Below are positions 37,987 through 45,078 of a stretch of DNA of 46,816 nucleotides, piece after piece; positions within the stretch are counted from its first letter, which is position 1; each line of letters opens with the position of its first letter. Made by a program: the position numbers and the translations under genes. Below the pieces are notes generated by a model. That model saw nothing but the letters and a program-made list of their open reading frames with translations, ran no database searches and was not told where the DNA came from. This DNA comes from Carboxylicivirga sediminis (GTDB lineage: Bacteria > Bacteroidota > Bacteroidia > Bacteroidales > Marinilabiliaceae): contig NZ_JAGTAR010000042.1 in NCBI RefSeq assembly GCF_018156225.1, positions 1 to 46,816 of the forward strand. The letters are read 5' to 3'.

Positions 37987-38721
37987 TTAGTTGGAGTCTG
38001 ATATATCAGCTCCTTCTAGCTCGTCAATTGGCTCGCCTTTGAGGTAGCGAAACCTGAATCCGTAGTTTTGTAGTATGCGCCGGCGTCCTGCCGCCTCTTT
38101 CTTGCGCAGCATAAAATTCAGTGTGTCGTAAATATCACGTATCAGCTCATCCACCTCGTCACGTATTTCAGCAATGGCTTCCTGTGCCTTATCATAACTC
38201 TCGTCGGCAGCCGGCACGTCATTCACTTCTTTCCAGGCCTTATCCAGCACCTCCTGCAGCTCGGCCACTGACGGATTCATCATAGCCGGAAAACCTTTGG
38301 CAACGGCTGCTGCATCGCCATCAATGACACGACGGGCAATTTCGAGCATATCTTTTTCTTTCGATAGCCTTGGTGTGATGCCATCAAGCGGCAGCTGGTA
38401 ATAGGTCAGCACCTGTGCAGGATGGTTGAGGCGAGCGGTGCGCCTGCGTAACACTTCCCACAAGTCGCGCAGCCAGGTGCTCAACACAGTCAGGGCAGCC
38501 TGTTTCTCGCTCACTTCTTTGGAGCGCTGGCTCAACAGGCTATTGACTGAACTCAATTTCTCATCAAAAAGGGGTAATAGTTCATTGCCCTTGTCCAGTA
38601 AGTTTTGTGGAATTAATACCGGTGTGCCTTCTTCTGATTTAACTGAGGCATCGGCGCTAATGCATTTTTTAAGAAACTGCGACCTTGCATTGTCGCTGGT
38701 GGGGAACAGAATTTCTGCCAT
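37987..38721 (-). CDS. Helical cytoplasmic protein, unknown function
   Basis: A 244-residue protein I do not recognise. It is almost wholly alpha-helical with many charged residues (LSQRSKEVSEKQAAL, AIAEIRDEVDELIRDIYDTL) and may form coiled coils. No signal peptide or membrane helix is seen. The frame extends 23 codons upstream into a hydrophobic, AT-rich stretch, but the ATG at 38721 (MAEILFPTSDNA) gives a sensible soluble start. It is monocistronic with its own terminator and is followed upstream by a non-coding repeat block. Confidence 0.65.
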   Translation of the reverse strand: MAEILFPTSDNARSQFLKKCISADASVKSEEGTPVLIPQNLLDKGNELLPLFDEKLSSVNSLLSQRSKEVSEKQAALTVLSTWLRDLWEVLRRRTARLNHPAQVLTYYQLPLDGITPRLSKEKDMLEIARRVIDGDAAAVAKGFPAMMNPSVAELQEVLDKAWKEVNDVPAADESYDKAQEAIAEIRDEVDELIRDIYDTLNFMLRKKEAAGRRRILQNYGFRFRYLKGEPIDELEGADISDSN

Positions 38722-39174
38722 AATAATGGGATTAAGATTAATTAAAAACAGTATAAAACTAATATTTATGATAACATAATCAAATCCCAATGTGACTTTT
38801 TTACTTTATATATAATTATCTACCTATCCATTACACCACATAAACCCAACAGCCTTCAACTATTATATACAAACAAAACACATCCGATGTAAAACCCTTT
38901 TATGATAGCATAAAAAGTAATGATGGAAAACCGGAAGCACGCCGTACAGCACTCCAGGCTCAGTGCGGATTTTCAAAATCGCTTCCTGCCAGAGTACAAC
39001 CACATCCAGGGTAGCCACCATCGATATAGTTACCCCTTACAAGCGCTTTGTGGCTGCCGCAATGCCTTTTTTCTGCAGTTACAGCATCACCCGGGTTGCC
39101 GGCAGACCTATGTTTGTGTCTGTCAATTGGGTTTGGGCAGCCGGCATGCCCCATGACTACCGTCAGCATGCTTG
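38722..39174. other. Gene-free stretch, AT-rich then GC-rich
   Basis: About 450 bases without a credible gene. The first 200 are AT-rich and may hold the promoter of the helical-protein gene, though no clear -7 motif is seen. From about 38930 the base composition changes to clearly GC-richer DNA. ORFs are open on both strands there, but their translations are rich in Cys, His, Trp and Arg and look spurious. Confidence 0.5.
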
Positions 39175-39298
39175 GTGGGTGGCGACAATGCTATTGTACT
39201 ACAGTCTGCATCGATGCCGGTTGCCAGCATCGAGTAGTAGAGCAGCCGGCATTGATACCCGGCACCGGCAATGCACCTGTAGCGCAGTCGGCATCGAT
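39175..39298. repeat. Three degenerate ~41-bp tandem repeats, GC-rich
   Basis: Units at 39175-39215, 39216-39256 and 39257-39298 are 41, 41 and 42 bases and end alike (GCATCGAT, GCATTGAT, GCATCGAT), preceded in each by a CAGTC/CAGCC-type segment. Further decayed copies seem to lie at about 39060-39174 (for example GCAGCCGGCAT at 39137). Base composition is much richer in G+C than the surrounding chromosome. I cannot tell a decayed repeat element from a structured RNA. Confidence 0.5.
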
Positions 39299-39351
39299 TT
39301 GGGCAGCCAGAAAGCCCATATACCTGCTGCAGGCAAGCCCTTGGGGAAACG

Positions 39352-39386
39352 AAAAAAGCGCCCCGAGCAATCCAGAAGCGCTTTTT
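39352..39386 (-). terminator. Terminator of the acidic lipoprotein gene
   Basis: AAAAAGCGC pairs with GCGCTTTTT across a 16-base loop. On the minus strand the stem ends in six T residues, after the gene that stops at 39417. Confidence 0.7.
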
Positions 39387-39416
39387 AAAGCTAATTGAAT
39401 TCAGATATATAAGTGA

Positions 39417-40145
39417 TTAATCTTCCTCTTCGTCGTCATCCTCATCAATATCAAAGGCGTTTTCAACAGCCGCTTCAAACTGGTCTAAAATCGCCTTGTT
39501 CTTGTCTTTGCTAATCAGGATTGAACCATCTTCCCCGGCCACAGCACTGGCAAAATCAATGGCTGCCACAAAAGTTTTCAGCTGTCCCAGGTTGAGGTCG
39601 ATAAACAGGCGCGAGTCGGCCCCATCCAGCGTATAGCCATTGGTATATTCCAGCTCCAGCTCTAGTTCCTCATCGCTAACAATAGTAAAAGCCGTTCCTT
39701 CATAGCTGCCCTTTACAAGGATAGTATTGCCCGTCATGCCGGCCGGCTCATTTTTGTCGTAAGGCTCAAAGTCGAACTCTATTTCTTCGTATACAGCATT
39801 TGGCACATGGGCGGTAGCCAGATCAATACCGGTAATGACATCGGCCGATAGCAAATCAATCAGGAAAGGGCCTTCCAGTTCAATATCGCTGTAAATAGAG
39901 TCGCCTCCCGGAATCATATCTTCCATATCGTCGTTGACATCAAACTCAATCTCTCCCAGACATATTTGGAAAGTTTCCAATGATAAAGGTTCTGCAGTTG
40001 TTTCACCACCTGCCTTCAACACCGTTTGAGAAGCCTTCAATGCCACCTTCACCTTGCTACTGTTGGCATTTCCTTCATCATCGTTACAACTGCTTAATAT
40101 GACCAATCCAAGGGTTAATACAAATAGGTTTCTAAGTACTTTCAT
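39417..40145 (-). CDS. Acidic lipoprotein, DUF4382-like
   Basis: A 242-residue lipoprotein (Cys20 in VILSSCND). The body has beta-strand patterns such as FLIDLLSADVITGI and YEEIEFDFEPYDKNE that resemble DUF4382-type extracytoplasmic proteins, though the family call is tentative. The last 15 residues are nearly all Asp and Glu (DEDDDEEED), which could bind calcium or other cations. It is the last chromosomal-looking gene before the integrase and may mark the left side of the island. Confidence 0.6.
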   Translation of the reverse strand: MKVLRNLFVLTLGLVILSSCNDDEGNANSSKVKVALKASQTVLKAGGETTAEPLSLETFQICLGEIEFDVNDDMEDMIPGGDSIYSDIELEGPFLIDLLSADVITGIDLATAHVPNAVYEEIEFDFEPYDKNEPAGMTGNTILVKGSYEGTAFTIVSDEELELELEYTNGYTLDGADSRLFIDLNLGQLKTFVAAIDFASAVAGEDGSILISKDKNKAILDQFEAAVENAFDIDEDDDEEED

Positions 40146-40563
40146 TTTTCAGATTATTTGTTAGTAAATTGTTTTCCTTTCTTTACTAGCATGACGAGAG
40201 ATTTAGCCGAAACGTTGGAAGGGTTTCAAAAAATTCTAATGATTTTATTGGCGTGAAAGACCTCAAGCAAATAATTACCACAACAAAGGCATTACATTAT
40301 TTTTATCATTAAATAAACGCACAGGATGTTCTAGCTTTGTCTAATAACCTGAGTTCGATAAATTAATAATTCCAGATAATTCTATTTAGTTCTAAATACT
40401 TCCAAAACAACCTATTGCAACTATTCTTTGTTTGATATAGTTTGTGTTTTTTCTACATTTGAAAAGCAAATGTATGATAAAATGTATGTGAAAATTTTAC
40501 TATCGAAACCACTAATTTTTATCGGTAGGGAAATTATCGCAAAAATTAAAAAAACACAAAAGT
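40146..40563. other. Intergenic region upstream of the integrase
   Basis: A 418-base AT-rich gap between the acidic lipoprotein and the integrase. It contains the integrase promoter and an inverted repeat described separately. The left end of the island, and so an attachment site, probably lies here, but with no flanking copy visible I cannot place it. Confidence 0.45.
40431..40474 (+). promoter_or_regulatory. Integrase promoter with overlapping inverted repeat
   Basis: TTTG (40431-40434), 19 bases, then TACATTTG (40454-40461) is an excellent match to the Bacteroidota -33/-7 consensus. The -7 box itself is the left arm of a perfect inverted repeat: TACATTTG, AAAAG, CAAATGTA (to 40474). A protein bound there would block the promoter, so this is a candidate operator for the integrase. 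The leader is about 90 bases. Confidence 0.6.
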
Positions 40564-41805
40564 ATGGGTAAAAAAGTTACAACAGCGATAGTTTTATATA
40601 CAAGTCAAACAAAGAAGAATGGTAAGCACCCTGTGAAATTGAGAGTTACCTACAATAGGAAGCAAATGTATTATGGAATTGATACAAAAGACCGTGTTTA
40701 TGAGTTTACTCCAGATGAATTTAAGAAGGTTTTAGCACCAAAGCCAAGAGGTATTAATAAGGAAGTTCAACTTGAACTTTCTGAAATAGAGAGCAAAGCT
40801 CATCGAGTAATTACTTCAATGAGCGAGTTCTCTTTCAGAACGTTTAAAACAAGATTCGGTATTACAGGTGGTGACTTAACAAATATCCTTTTCTTTTTTG
40901 AAAGACGATTAAAAGAATTAAACGATAACGAGCAGCTAAGCAGCTACGGACACTATAAAGCATCGGCTAGAATGCTTAAAAAGTATTTTGGTAATAGCAA
41001 GCGAATTGATTTTAAAGATATAACTGTTTCAATGTTGGAAAAATTTGAGCGTTCATTGCTTGATGATGGACTTGCATTGGCAACAATTAGATGTTATACA
41101 GTTGCAATACGTGCAATATTCAGGATAGCTCAAAAGGATGGAGCTATTCCTTTAGATTTATACCCATTCGGACCAGATGGTTACCAAGTACCTGTTGGTA
41201 GAAATGTAAAGAAAGCACTTAAAATAAATGAGATTGAGAAAATTTATAAGTATGAGACTGTGGAATTCTCAACTATGGATGAAGCAAAGGATTTTTGGCT
41301 ATTAAGTTACTTTATGAATGGTGCAAACATAACAGATATAGCACGATTGAAGTACAGGAGCATTGGTGATGACTTTATCACTTTTATTCGTAAAAAAACC
41401 GAAAAAACAAGTAAACGACTAAAACCAATTAGTGTACCCATAACAGCCGAAATCAGTAGGATAATTGATAAATGGGGAAGAGCAGATCGCACACCTGACA
41501 ACTATGTATTCAAAATTTTGGAAGAAGGAATGTCTGCTCGAAGGATTCGCAGCCGTGAATGTATGTATATTCAAAAAATCAACAATAAAATGAAAATTAT
41601 TGGAGAGGATTTAGAAATTAAAAAGCCAATTACAACATATACAGCTCGGCATAGTTTTTCGACAGTATTAAAGCGATCTGGTGTATCTACTGAATTTATT
41701 GGAGAAAGTTTAGGTCATAATAATGTTCGCACAACCGAACTGTACCTAGATAGCTTTGAGGATGATATGAAAAAAGAAGTGGCAAAGCATTTAACGGCAT
41801 TTTAA
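40564..41805 (+). CDS. Tyrosine recombinase (integrase)
   Basis: A 413-residue phage-type integrase that would insert and excise the island. It has an arm-type DNA-binding region (about 1-60), a core-binding SAM-like domain (about 100-200) and a catalytic domain (about 215-410). Box II reads YTARHSF with Arg362, followed by GHNN (His385) and nucleophile Tyr394 (TTELYLDSF). At the usual Arg I position the sequence is NGANITD, without Arg; Arg261 shortly after may substitute, and CTnDOT integrase also lacks a canonical Arg I. It converges with the E1 gene. Confidence 0.9.
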   Translation: MGKKVTTAIVLYTSQTKKNGKHPVKLRVTYNRKQMYYGIDTKDRVYEFTPDEFKKVLAPKPRGINKEVQLELSEIESKAHRVITSMSEFSFRTFKTRFGITGGDLTNILFFFERRLKELNDNEQLSSYGHYKASARMLKKYFGNSKRIDFKDITVSMLEKFERSLLDDGLALATIRCYTVAIRAIFRIAQKDGAIPLDLYPFGPDGYQVPVGRNVKKALKINEIEKIYKYETVEFSTMDEAKDFWLLSYFMNGANITDIARLKYRSIGDDFITFIRKKTEKTSKRLKPISVPITAEISRIIDKWGRADRTPDNYVFKILEEGMSARRIRSRECMYIQKINNKMKIIGEDLEIKKPITTYTARHSFSTVLKRSGVSTEFIGESLGHNNVRTTELYLDSFEDDMKKEVAKHLTAF

Positions 41806-41813
41806 AAGGTAAA

Positions 41814-41840
41814 AGCCTAAATTCACTTACGATTTAGGCT
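41814..41840. terminator. Bidirectional terminator between integrase and E1 genes
   Basis: AGCCTAAAT pairs with ATTTAGGCT across a nine-base loop. It overlaps the last codons of the E1 gene and follows the integrase stop by nine bases. Confidence 0.55.
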
Positions 41841-43251
41841 CTTCATTTTCAGAAAAAAATAATTCAAATATCGAATCTCCAACTCCAACATGGTTTGTGA
41901 AATCACAGTTCTTTTCACATTCAACATCATAGTTACGACTAAGGAAGCCATGTTTAAATCTATATTTTTGCTCACCATAATATTCAGGTTCAACAAGGTT
42001 AGCTACTAAAGCCATGAAATGTAATACTTCCATTGATGCCAGATTAAAACTGAATGGAGAAATATTTTCACGATTCTTCAAGTGATGATTATCAGGTAAA
42101 CCTTGAATATATGAGGTATCTTCAAGAAGCCCTTGCTTTTCCAATTCAACATCCGAAGAATGATAAGCATTTAAACAATGTAAACAGGGTCTTCCCGGTG
42201 ATACTGTATGAACCGTCCAATCCGCAAAGTTTAGTTTTTTATTATCATCAAATTCAATACTAATACCTCCATCAATTACCGGAATGAGATGTGCATAAGC
42301 GATATGGTTTAGAATATATCTACCCCAAGGCTTATCAACACAGCTAAACAGAACATCACAATCTAGCGATAAACGATAGGCAACTTCGTTTGCTATATGT
42401 TTGTCAGCTATTTCTATTTCCAAGTTGTTTGAGGTCGATGATTTTTCAATATTTCTTTTTATGACATCAATTTTTCGCTCCCCTATATCATCTTTAAATA
42501 CACCGCACAATCTGTCAAGATTATGTTTTTTAACGGTATCATAATCGATTAAAACAAATTTGGAAATTCCCATTCTTGCAAGCATCTCACAGACAACTGA
42601 GCCAACACTACCAAGTCCTATAACTCCAACTCTTAGGCGAGTAATATCATCATTTTGTTCTTCGCCCCACACATTTACAGTTCTGATTGTTTGTCCGTTC
42701 GGTTTAGTTGCAGGTAGAATTTTATCATTAAAAAAAGGCTGAAGTTTTTTCCCTACAACTTTAACGGATTCTGACCATTTATAAATTATATCTTCGTCTT
42801 CACCATAATACCAAATCCTAGAACTCCAATATCCATCATTTCCCAAAGTCATTCCAACGAAAGGTAGCTCGGTTGTAGAAAAAGCATTTACAAATGTCTT
42901 CATTTCGGTTGATTTATCATCATCACTCATACCTTGCCAACCAAATGATATAGGATGACTATGCAGTAATGCAACACCATAGCCTTTCTTCAATGCAGTT
43001 CTACAAACTCGTAACAGGTATTCGTAATTATAACTTACGTTCCCATGAACATTTCTATCTCCCTTCTCTGGAAATATTACCTCTTTGATGATTGCTGTAA
43101 ACCTATTTTTGCCTTCGGAAGGAATCCATAAGGCAAAAGTTAAATCCTCTTGACCATCCTCTCTTAATAGGTGCAGCTTTAAGGTTTCATCAATAGGTTC
43201 ACTTAAAGCACAGCTAAAACTCTTTTGCTTAAATATTTTTAAATATTCCAT
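41827..43251 (-). CDS. JAB/JAMM peptidase fused to E1-like (ThiF) enzyme
   Basis: A 474-residue fusion. Residues 1-150 are a JAB/JAMM metalloprotease domain with Glu57 and HSHP (97-100) followed by Asp110-Asp112. Residues 195-450 are an E1/ThiF adenylation domain with GLGSVGS (212-218), Asp236, the NLDR motif (244-247) and Lys260. A structural zinc site is likely from Cys356, Cys359, Cys445 and Cys449. At the usual ThiF/MoeB cysteine position the sequence is ENISPFSF, without Cys. The E1 should adenylate the Ubl; the JAB part should process it or remove it from targets. The start overlaps the E2 stop by 23 bases. Confidence 0.88.
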   Translation of the reverse strand: MEYLKIFKQKSFSCALSEPIDETLKLHLLREDGQEDLTFALWIPSEGKNRFTAIIKEVIFPEKGDRNVHGNVSYNYEYLLRVCRTALKKGYGVALLHSHPISFGWQGMSDDDKSTEMKTFVNAFSTTELPFVGMTLGNDGYWSSRIWYYGEDEDIIYKWSESVKVVGKKLQPFFNDKILPATKPNGQTIRTVNVWGEEQNDDITRLRVGVIGLGSVGSVVCEMLARMGISKFVLIDYDTVKKHNLDRLCGVFKDDIGERKIDVIKRNIEKSSTSNNLEIEIADKHIANEVAYRLSLDCDVLFSCVDKPWGRYILNHIAYAHLIPVIDGGISIEFDDNKKLNFADWTVHTVSPGRPCLHCLNAYHSSDVELEKQGLLEDTSYIQGLPDNHHLKNRENISPFSFNLASMEVLHFMALVANLVEPEYYGEQKYRFKHGFLSRNYDVECEKNCDFTNHVGVGDSIFELFFSENEEPKS

Positions 43252-43609
43252 TTATTTGTGACATTAAATCTTTTGTTGGATTTTCAGCAGAAAGATTAAA
43301 TCGAAAACTCCAATATCTCCACTCATTTCCAAGATTACTATTAATAATATTTCGTTTTCCTGCTATCGTATCTTTACAATCAAGAAGGTGAGGATTCGAT
43401 TTTACGTGAATACTAGCTCCAGCAGTTCTTGGGTAATCTTTTGGGACAGGAATAGCTAACGCAATTCCTTGTCCTTTAAAGATTCCAAACTGAATTTCAT
43501 ATTCAGTAATAGCAACATAATCCATCCCTTTGCGATCTATCAAATACTCAACGGAATAATCATCTGAGATTAAATCATTGTATAATCTCTCTTTTCCATA
43601 TTCACTCAT
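43229..43609 (-). CDS. E2-like (UBC-fold) protein
   Basis: A 126-residue protein with the core UBC pattern: ALAIPVPKDYPRTAGA near residues 50-65, as in the E2 strand and loop, then NPHLLDC near 72-78 and WRYWSFRF near 97-104. It resembles the Prok-E2 groups found with multiubiquitin-type Ubls. The HPN motif is absent and the only Cys is Cys78, so either Cys78 or a Ser/other residue must carry the Ubl. Its start overlaps the Ubl stop by four bases. Ubl transfer is inferred from context. Confidence 0.75.
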   Translation of the reverse strand: MSEYGKERLYNDLISDDYSVEYLIDRKGMDYVAITEYEIQFGIFKGQGIALAIPVPKDYPRTAGASIHVKSNPHLLDCKDTIAGKRNIINSNLGNEWRYWSFRFNLSAENPTKDLMSQINGIFKNI

Positions 43610-43839
43610 GAGACTGGATTAGGTTTTTTACTAAAAATGGAAAAGTGCATCCCATTTTTCATTTCAATAACCTGTTCGAGGTCATTTAACTCGCCTAAAT
43701 CATGTCCATGCTTTAACACAAGAACATTTTCTTGTGGATTGTAACCACCATAGTCAACAAGTATTTGCTTTACTGTTAACTGTGTTTCAGAAGTTTCAAA
43801 CTTCTTCTTCTCAATAAAAAAAACGGTTTTGTCGTTCAT
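43606..43839 (-). CDS. Ubiquitin-like beta-grasp protein, multiubiquitin type
   Basis: A 77-residue protein with the beta-grasp order: strand (TVFFIEKKKFET), helix (TVKQILVDYGG), strands (NVLVLKHG, QVIEMKNGMHFSIF). This pattern matches the Multi_ubiq family, here as a single domain. The C-terminus ends KKPNPVS, with no Gly-Gly; the JAB domain next door might trim it, or a non-glycine end may be activated. It overlaps the E2 gene by four bases and follows the 41-residue peptide gene by 25 bases. Confidence 0.78.
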   Translation of the reverse strand: MNDKTVFFIEKKKFETSETQLTVKQILVDYGGYNPQENVLVLKHGHDLGELNDLEQVIEMKNGMHFSIFSKKPNPVS

Positions 43840-43864
43840 CTTAAAAAAAATTAAATGTTAATAT

Positions 43865-43990
43865 TTATTTACCTTTTGAGTCTTTTCTGTTACTCCTAAC
43901 ATGAGGTTTAACCTCTATTTTCTTTCCGTTGACAACTTTTGTGTAACCGGGAATGCGATTGAACTTGCTTCCACTTGAATCTTTTGCCAT
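43865..43990 (-). CDS. Small basic 41-residue protein at the head of the Ubl operon
   Basis: A short ORF (MAKDSSGSKFNRIPGYTKVV at the start, ending SNRKDSKGK) with nine Lys and three Arg. The middle has PGYTKVVNGKKIEVKPHVRS, which recalls small Bacteroidota proteins of the GYxxxxGxxVxxHxRS pattern. It lies 25 bases before the Ubl gene, has an ATG start and good frame, and the surrounding gap is otherwise empty, so it is probably real. Function unknown; as a Lys-rich partner it could be a target or regulator of conjugation, which is speculation. Confidence 0.6.
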   Translation of the reverse strand: MAKDSSGSKFNRIPGYTKVVNGKKIEVKPHVRSNRKDSKGK

Positions 43991-44037
43991 ATATTTACTT
44001 ATTATTGCTATTTTTAACTGTTCTTTACCTGTATACT

Positions 44038-44058
44038 AAAAGCGTGACTCACGCTTTT
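44038..44058. promoter_or_regulatory. Perfect 10+1+10 bp palindrome between divergent operons
   Basis: AAAAGCGTGA, one C, then TCACGCTTTT. It lies 47 bases before the 41-residue gene and 23 bases before the sigma-factor start, so one bound dimer could control both operons. No run of T residues follows on either side beyond the arms, and both neighbours start here, so a terminator is unlikely. Confidence 0.7.
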
Positions 44059-44081
44059 GGTAGTTAATTAATAAGACTATT

Positions 44082-44747
44082 TTGGAAGTTAAAGAAGAAA
44101 TAAAAACGGCTTGTAGCCTTGATTTACTAGAGTATATCGGCTGGAAAGATGAATACCCAGAAGAAGCAAAGGCTGCTTTTAGCGTTTTCTGCCTTCGCTA
44201 TGACCAAGCGATATTAAAAAATGCAGAGATTAACTGTAGAAAATGGAATTTATCCTCGACAGTTGCTTTAGACATAGTTAAATGCACTTTTGCACGAGTT
44301 TGGAAATATCCTTCATACAATCATGAGAAATCAAAAACAAAAAACATTGACAATGGAATTAAAAGGTGGCTAAACAAAATATCTTTTACCCAACTTGCAA
44401 ATTACACCGATAAAGGTACATGTCACGAACCTGACAAGGAAACTGACTTATCTCTTATCTATTCTCTTGATGATTTTGTTGAAAATTCAACAGTTGATAG
44501 TTTAAAAAGAAAAGAACTAAAAGAGCAACTAAGTGTTTTAGAAGAAGTTCTTAATGGTTTAGGTGAGAAGCACAGAATCATTTATTTAACGTATAAATTA
44601 TACACCCATGAGGGGAATAATATTCCTAGACCTGTAAGTAAGAAACTTCAAGATGAGTTAGGGTTAGTTCCTGGTTCTATAAGGAAGTATAAGGAACAAG
44701 CCAACAAACAAGTCGATAACTTTTTAAATCAGTACAATGGCAAATAA
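44082..44747 (+). CDS. ECF-like sigma factor of the Ubl island
   Basis: A 221-residue protein with a sigma region 2 pattern (AFSVFCLRYDQAILKNA, then VALDIVKCTFARVWKY and IKRWLNKISFTQLANY) and a region 4-like helix-turn-helix at the C-terminus (EKHRIIYLTYKLYTHEG then GSIRKYKEQANKQVDNFL). The frame has no ATG; the start is probably TTG at 44082, 23 bases after the palindrome. It overlaps the next gene by 11 bases. It may direct transcription of the island genes. The call rests on pattern only and could be a divergent regulator. Confidence 0.65.
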   Translation: MEVKEEIKTACSLDLLEYIGWKDEYPEEAKAAFSVFCLRYDQAILKNAEINCRKWNLSSTVALDIVKCTFARVWKYPSYNHEKSKTKNIDNGIKRWLNKISFTQLANYTDKGTCHEPDKETDLSLIYSLDDFVENSTVDSLKRKELKEQLSVLEEVLNGLGEKHRIIYLTYKLYTHEGNNIPRPVSKKLQDELGLVPGSIRKYKEQANKQVDNFLNQYNGK

Positions 44748-45078
44748 AAAGAAAAACATGGACATTAACGCTGATAGATTTGATGAACTGTTAGCTATTG
44801 CAGGCTACACTTACCCAAGAACAGATAAGGAGTTAGAGATTTTTGAATCAATGTATGAAGATTACGACTTTGAGTTAAAAGATGTAAGAATAAATCCTGA
44901 AGAAATCATTAGTGGTTCTTTTGAAATGAAAGGTAAGGTAATAAAACTTCAAGATGAAGAAGAACAACAGGATATTAGTGAAATAAGGTTGGCTGCAAGA
45001 AAAGGTAGTGAAGAAATACCTCAATCAATTCTTGATAAAATGAAGAGCAAGCATAAAGATGGAGATAAACAATCGTAA
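44737..45078 (+). CDS. Unknown 113-residue protein between sigma and ImmA genes
   Basis: An acidic, soluble protein I do not recognise (MANKKKNMDINADRF at the start). The C-terminal third (DISEIRLAARKGSEEIPQSI) is charged and helical with a basic end. It overlaps the sigma gene by 11 bases and the ImmA gene by 20, so it is made with both. Its position fits an anti-sigma or adaptor protein that the ImmA protease could degrade; this is inference. Confidence 0.6.
   Translation: MANKKKNMDINADRFDELLAIAGYTYPRTDKELEIFESMYEDYDFELKDVRINPEEIISGSFEMKGKVIKLQDEEEQQDISEIRLAARKGSEEIPQSILDKMKSKHKDGDKQS

Noticed and set aside
39175-39298. Repeats as a CRISPR array
   Set aside because: Units are contiguous and degenerate over their whole length, with no constant repeat and variable spacer pattern and no cas gene.
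38963-39388. Long open frames on both strands in the GC-rich repeat block
   Set aside because: Translations are rich in Cys, His, Trp and Arg with repeat-derived segments and no recognisable domain. Frames are open on both strands because of base composition.
41827-43839. Type II CBASS operon
   Set aside because: No CD-NTase or effector gene is present, E1 and E2 are separate, and a dedicated Ubl gene exists.
44038-44058. Palindrome as an intrinsic terminator
   Set aside because: It lies between two divergent starts, so no transcript is expected to end there, and no T run extends beyond the stem.
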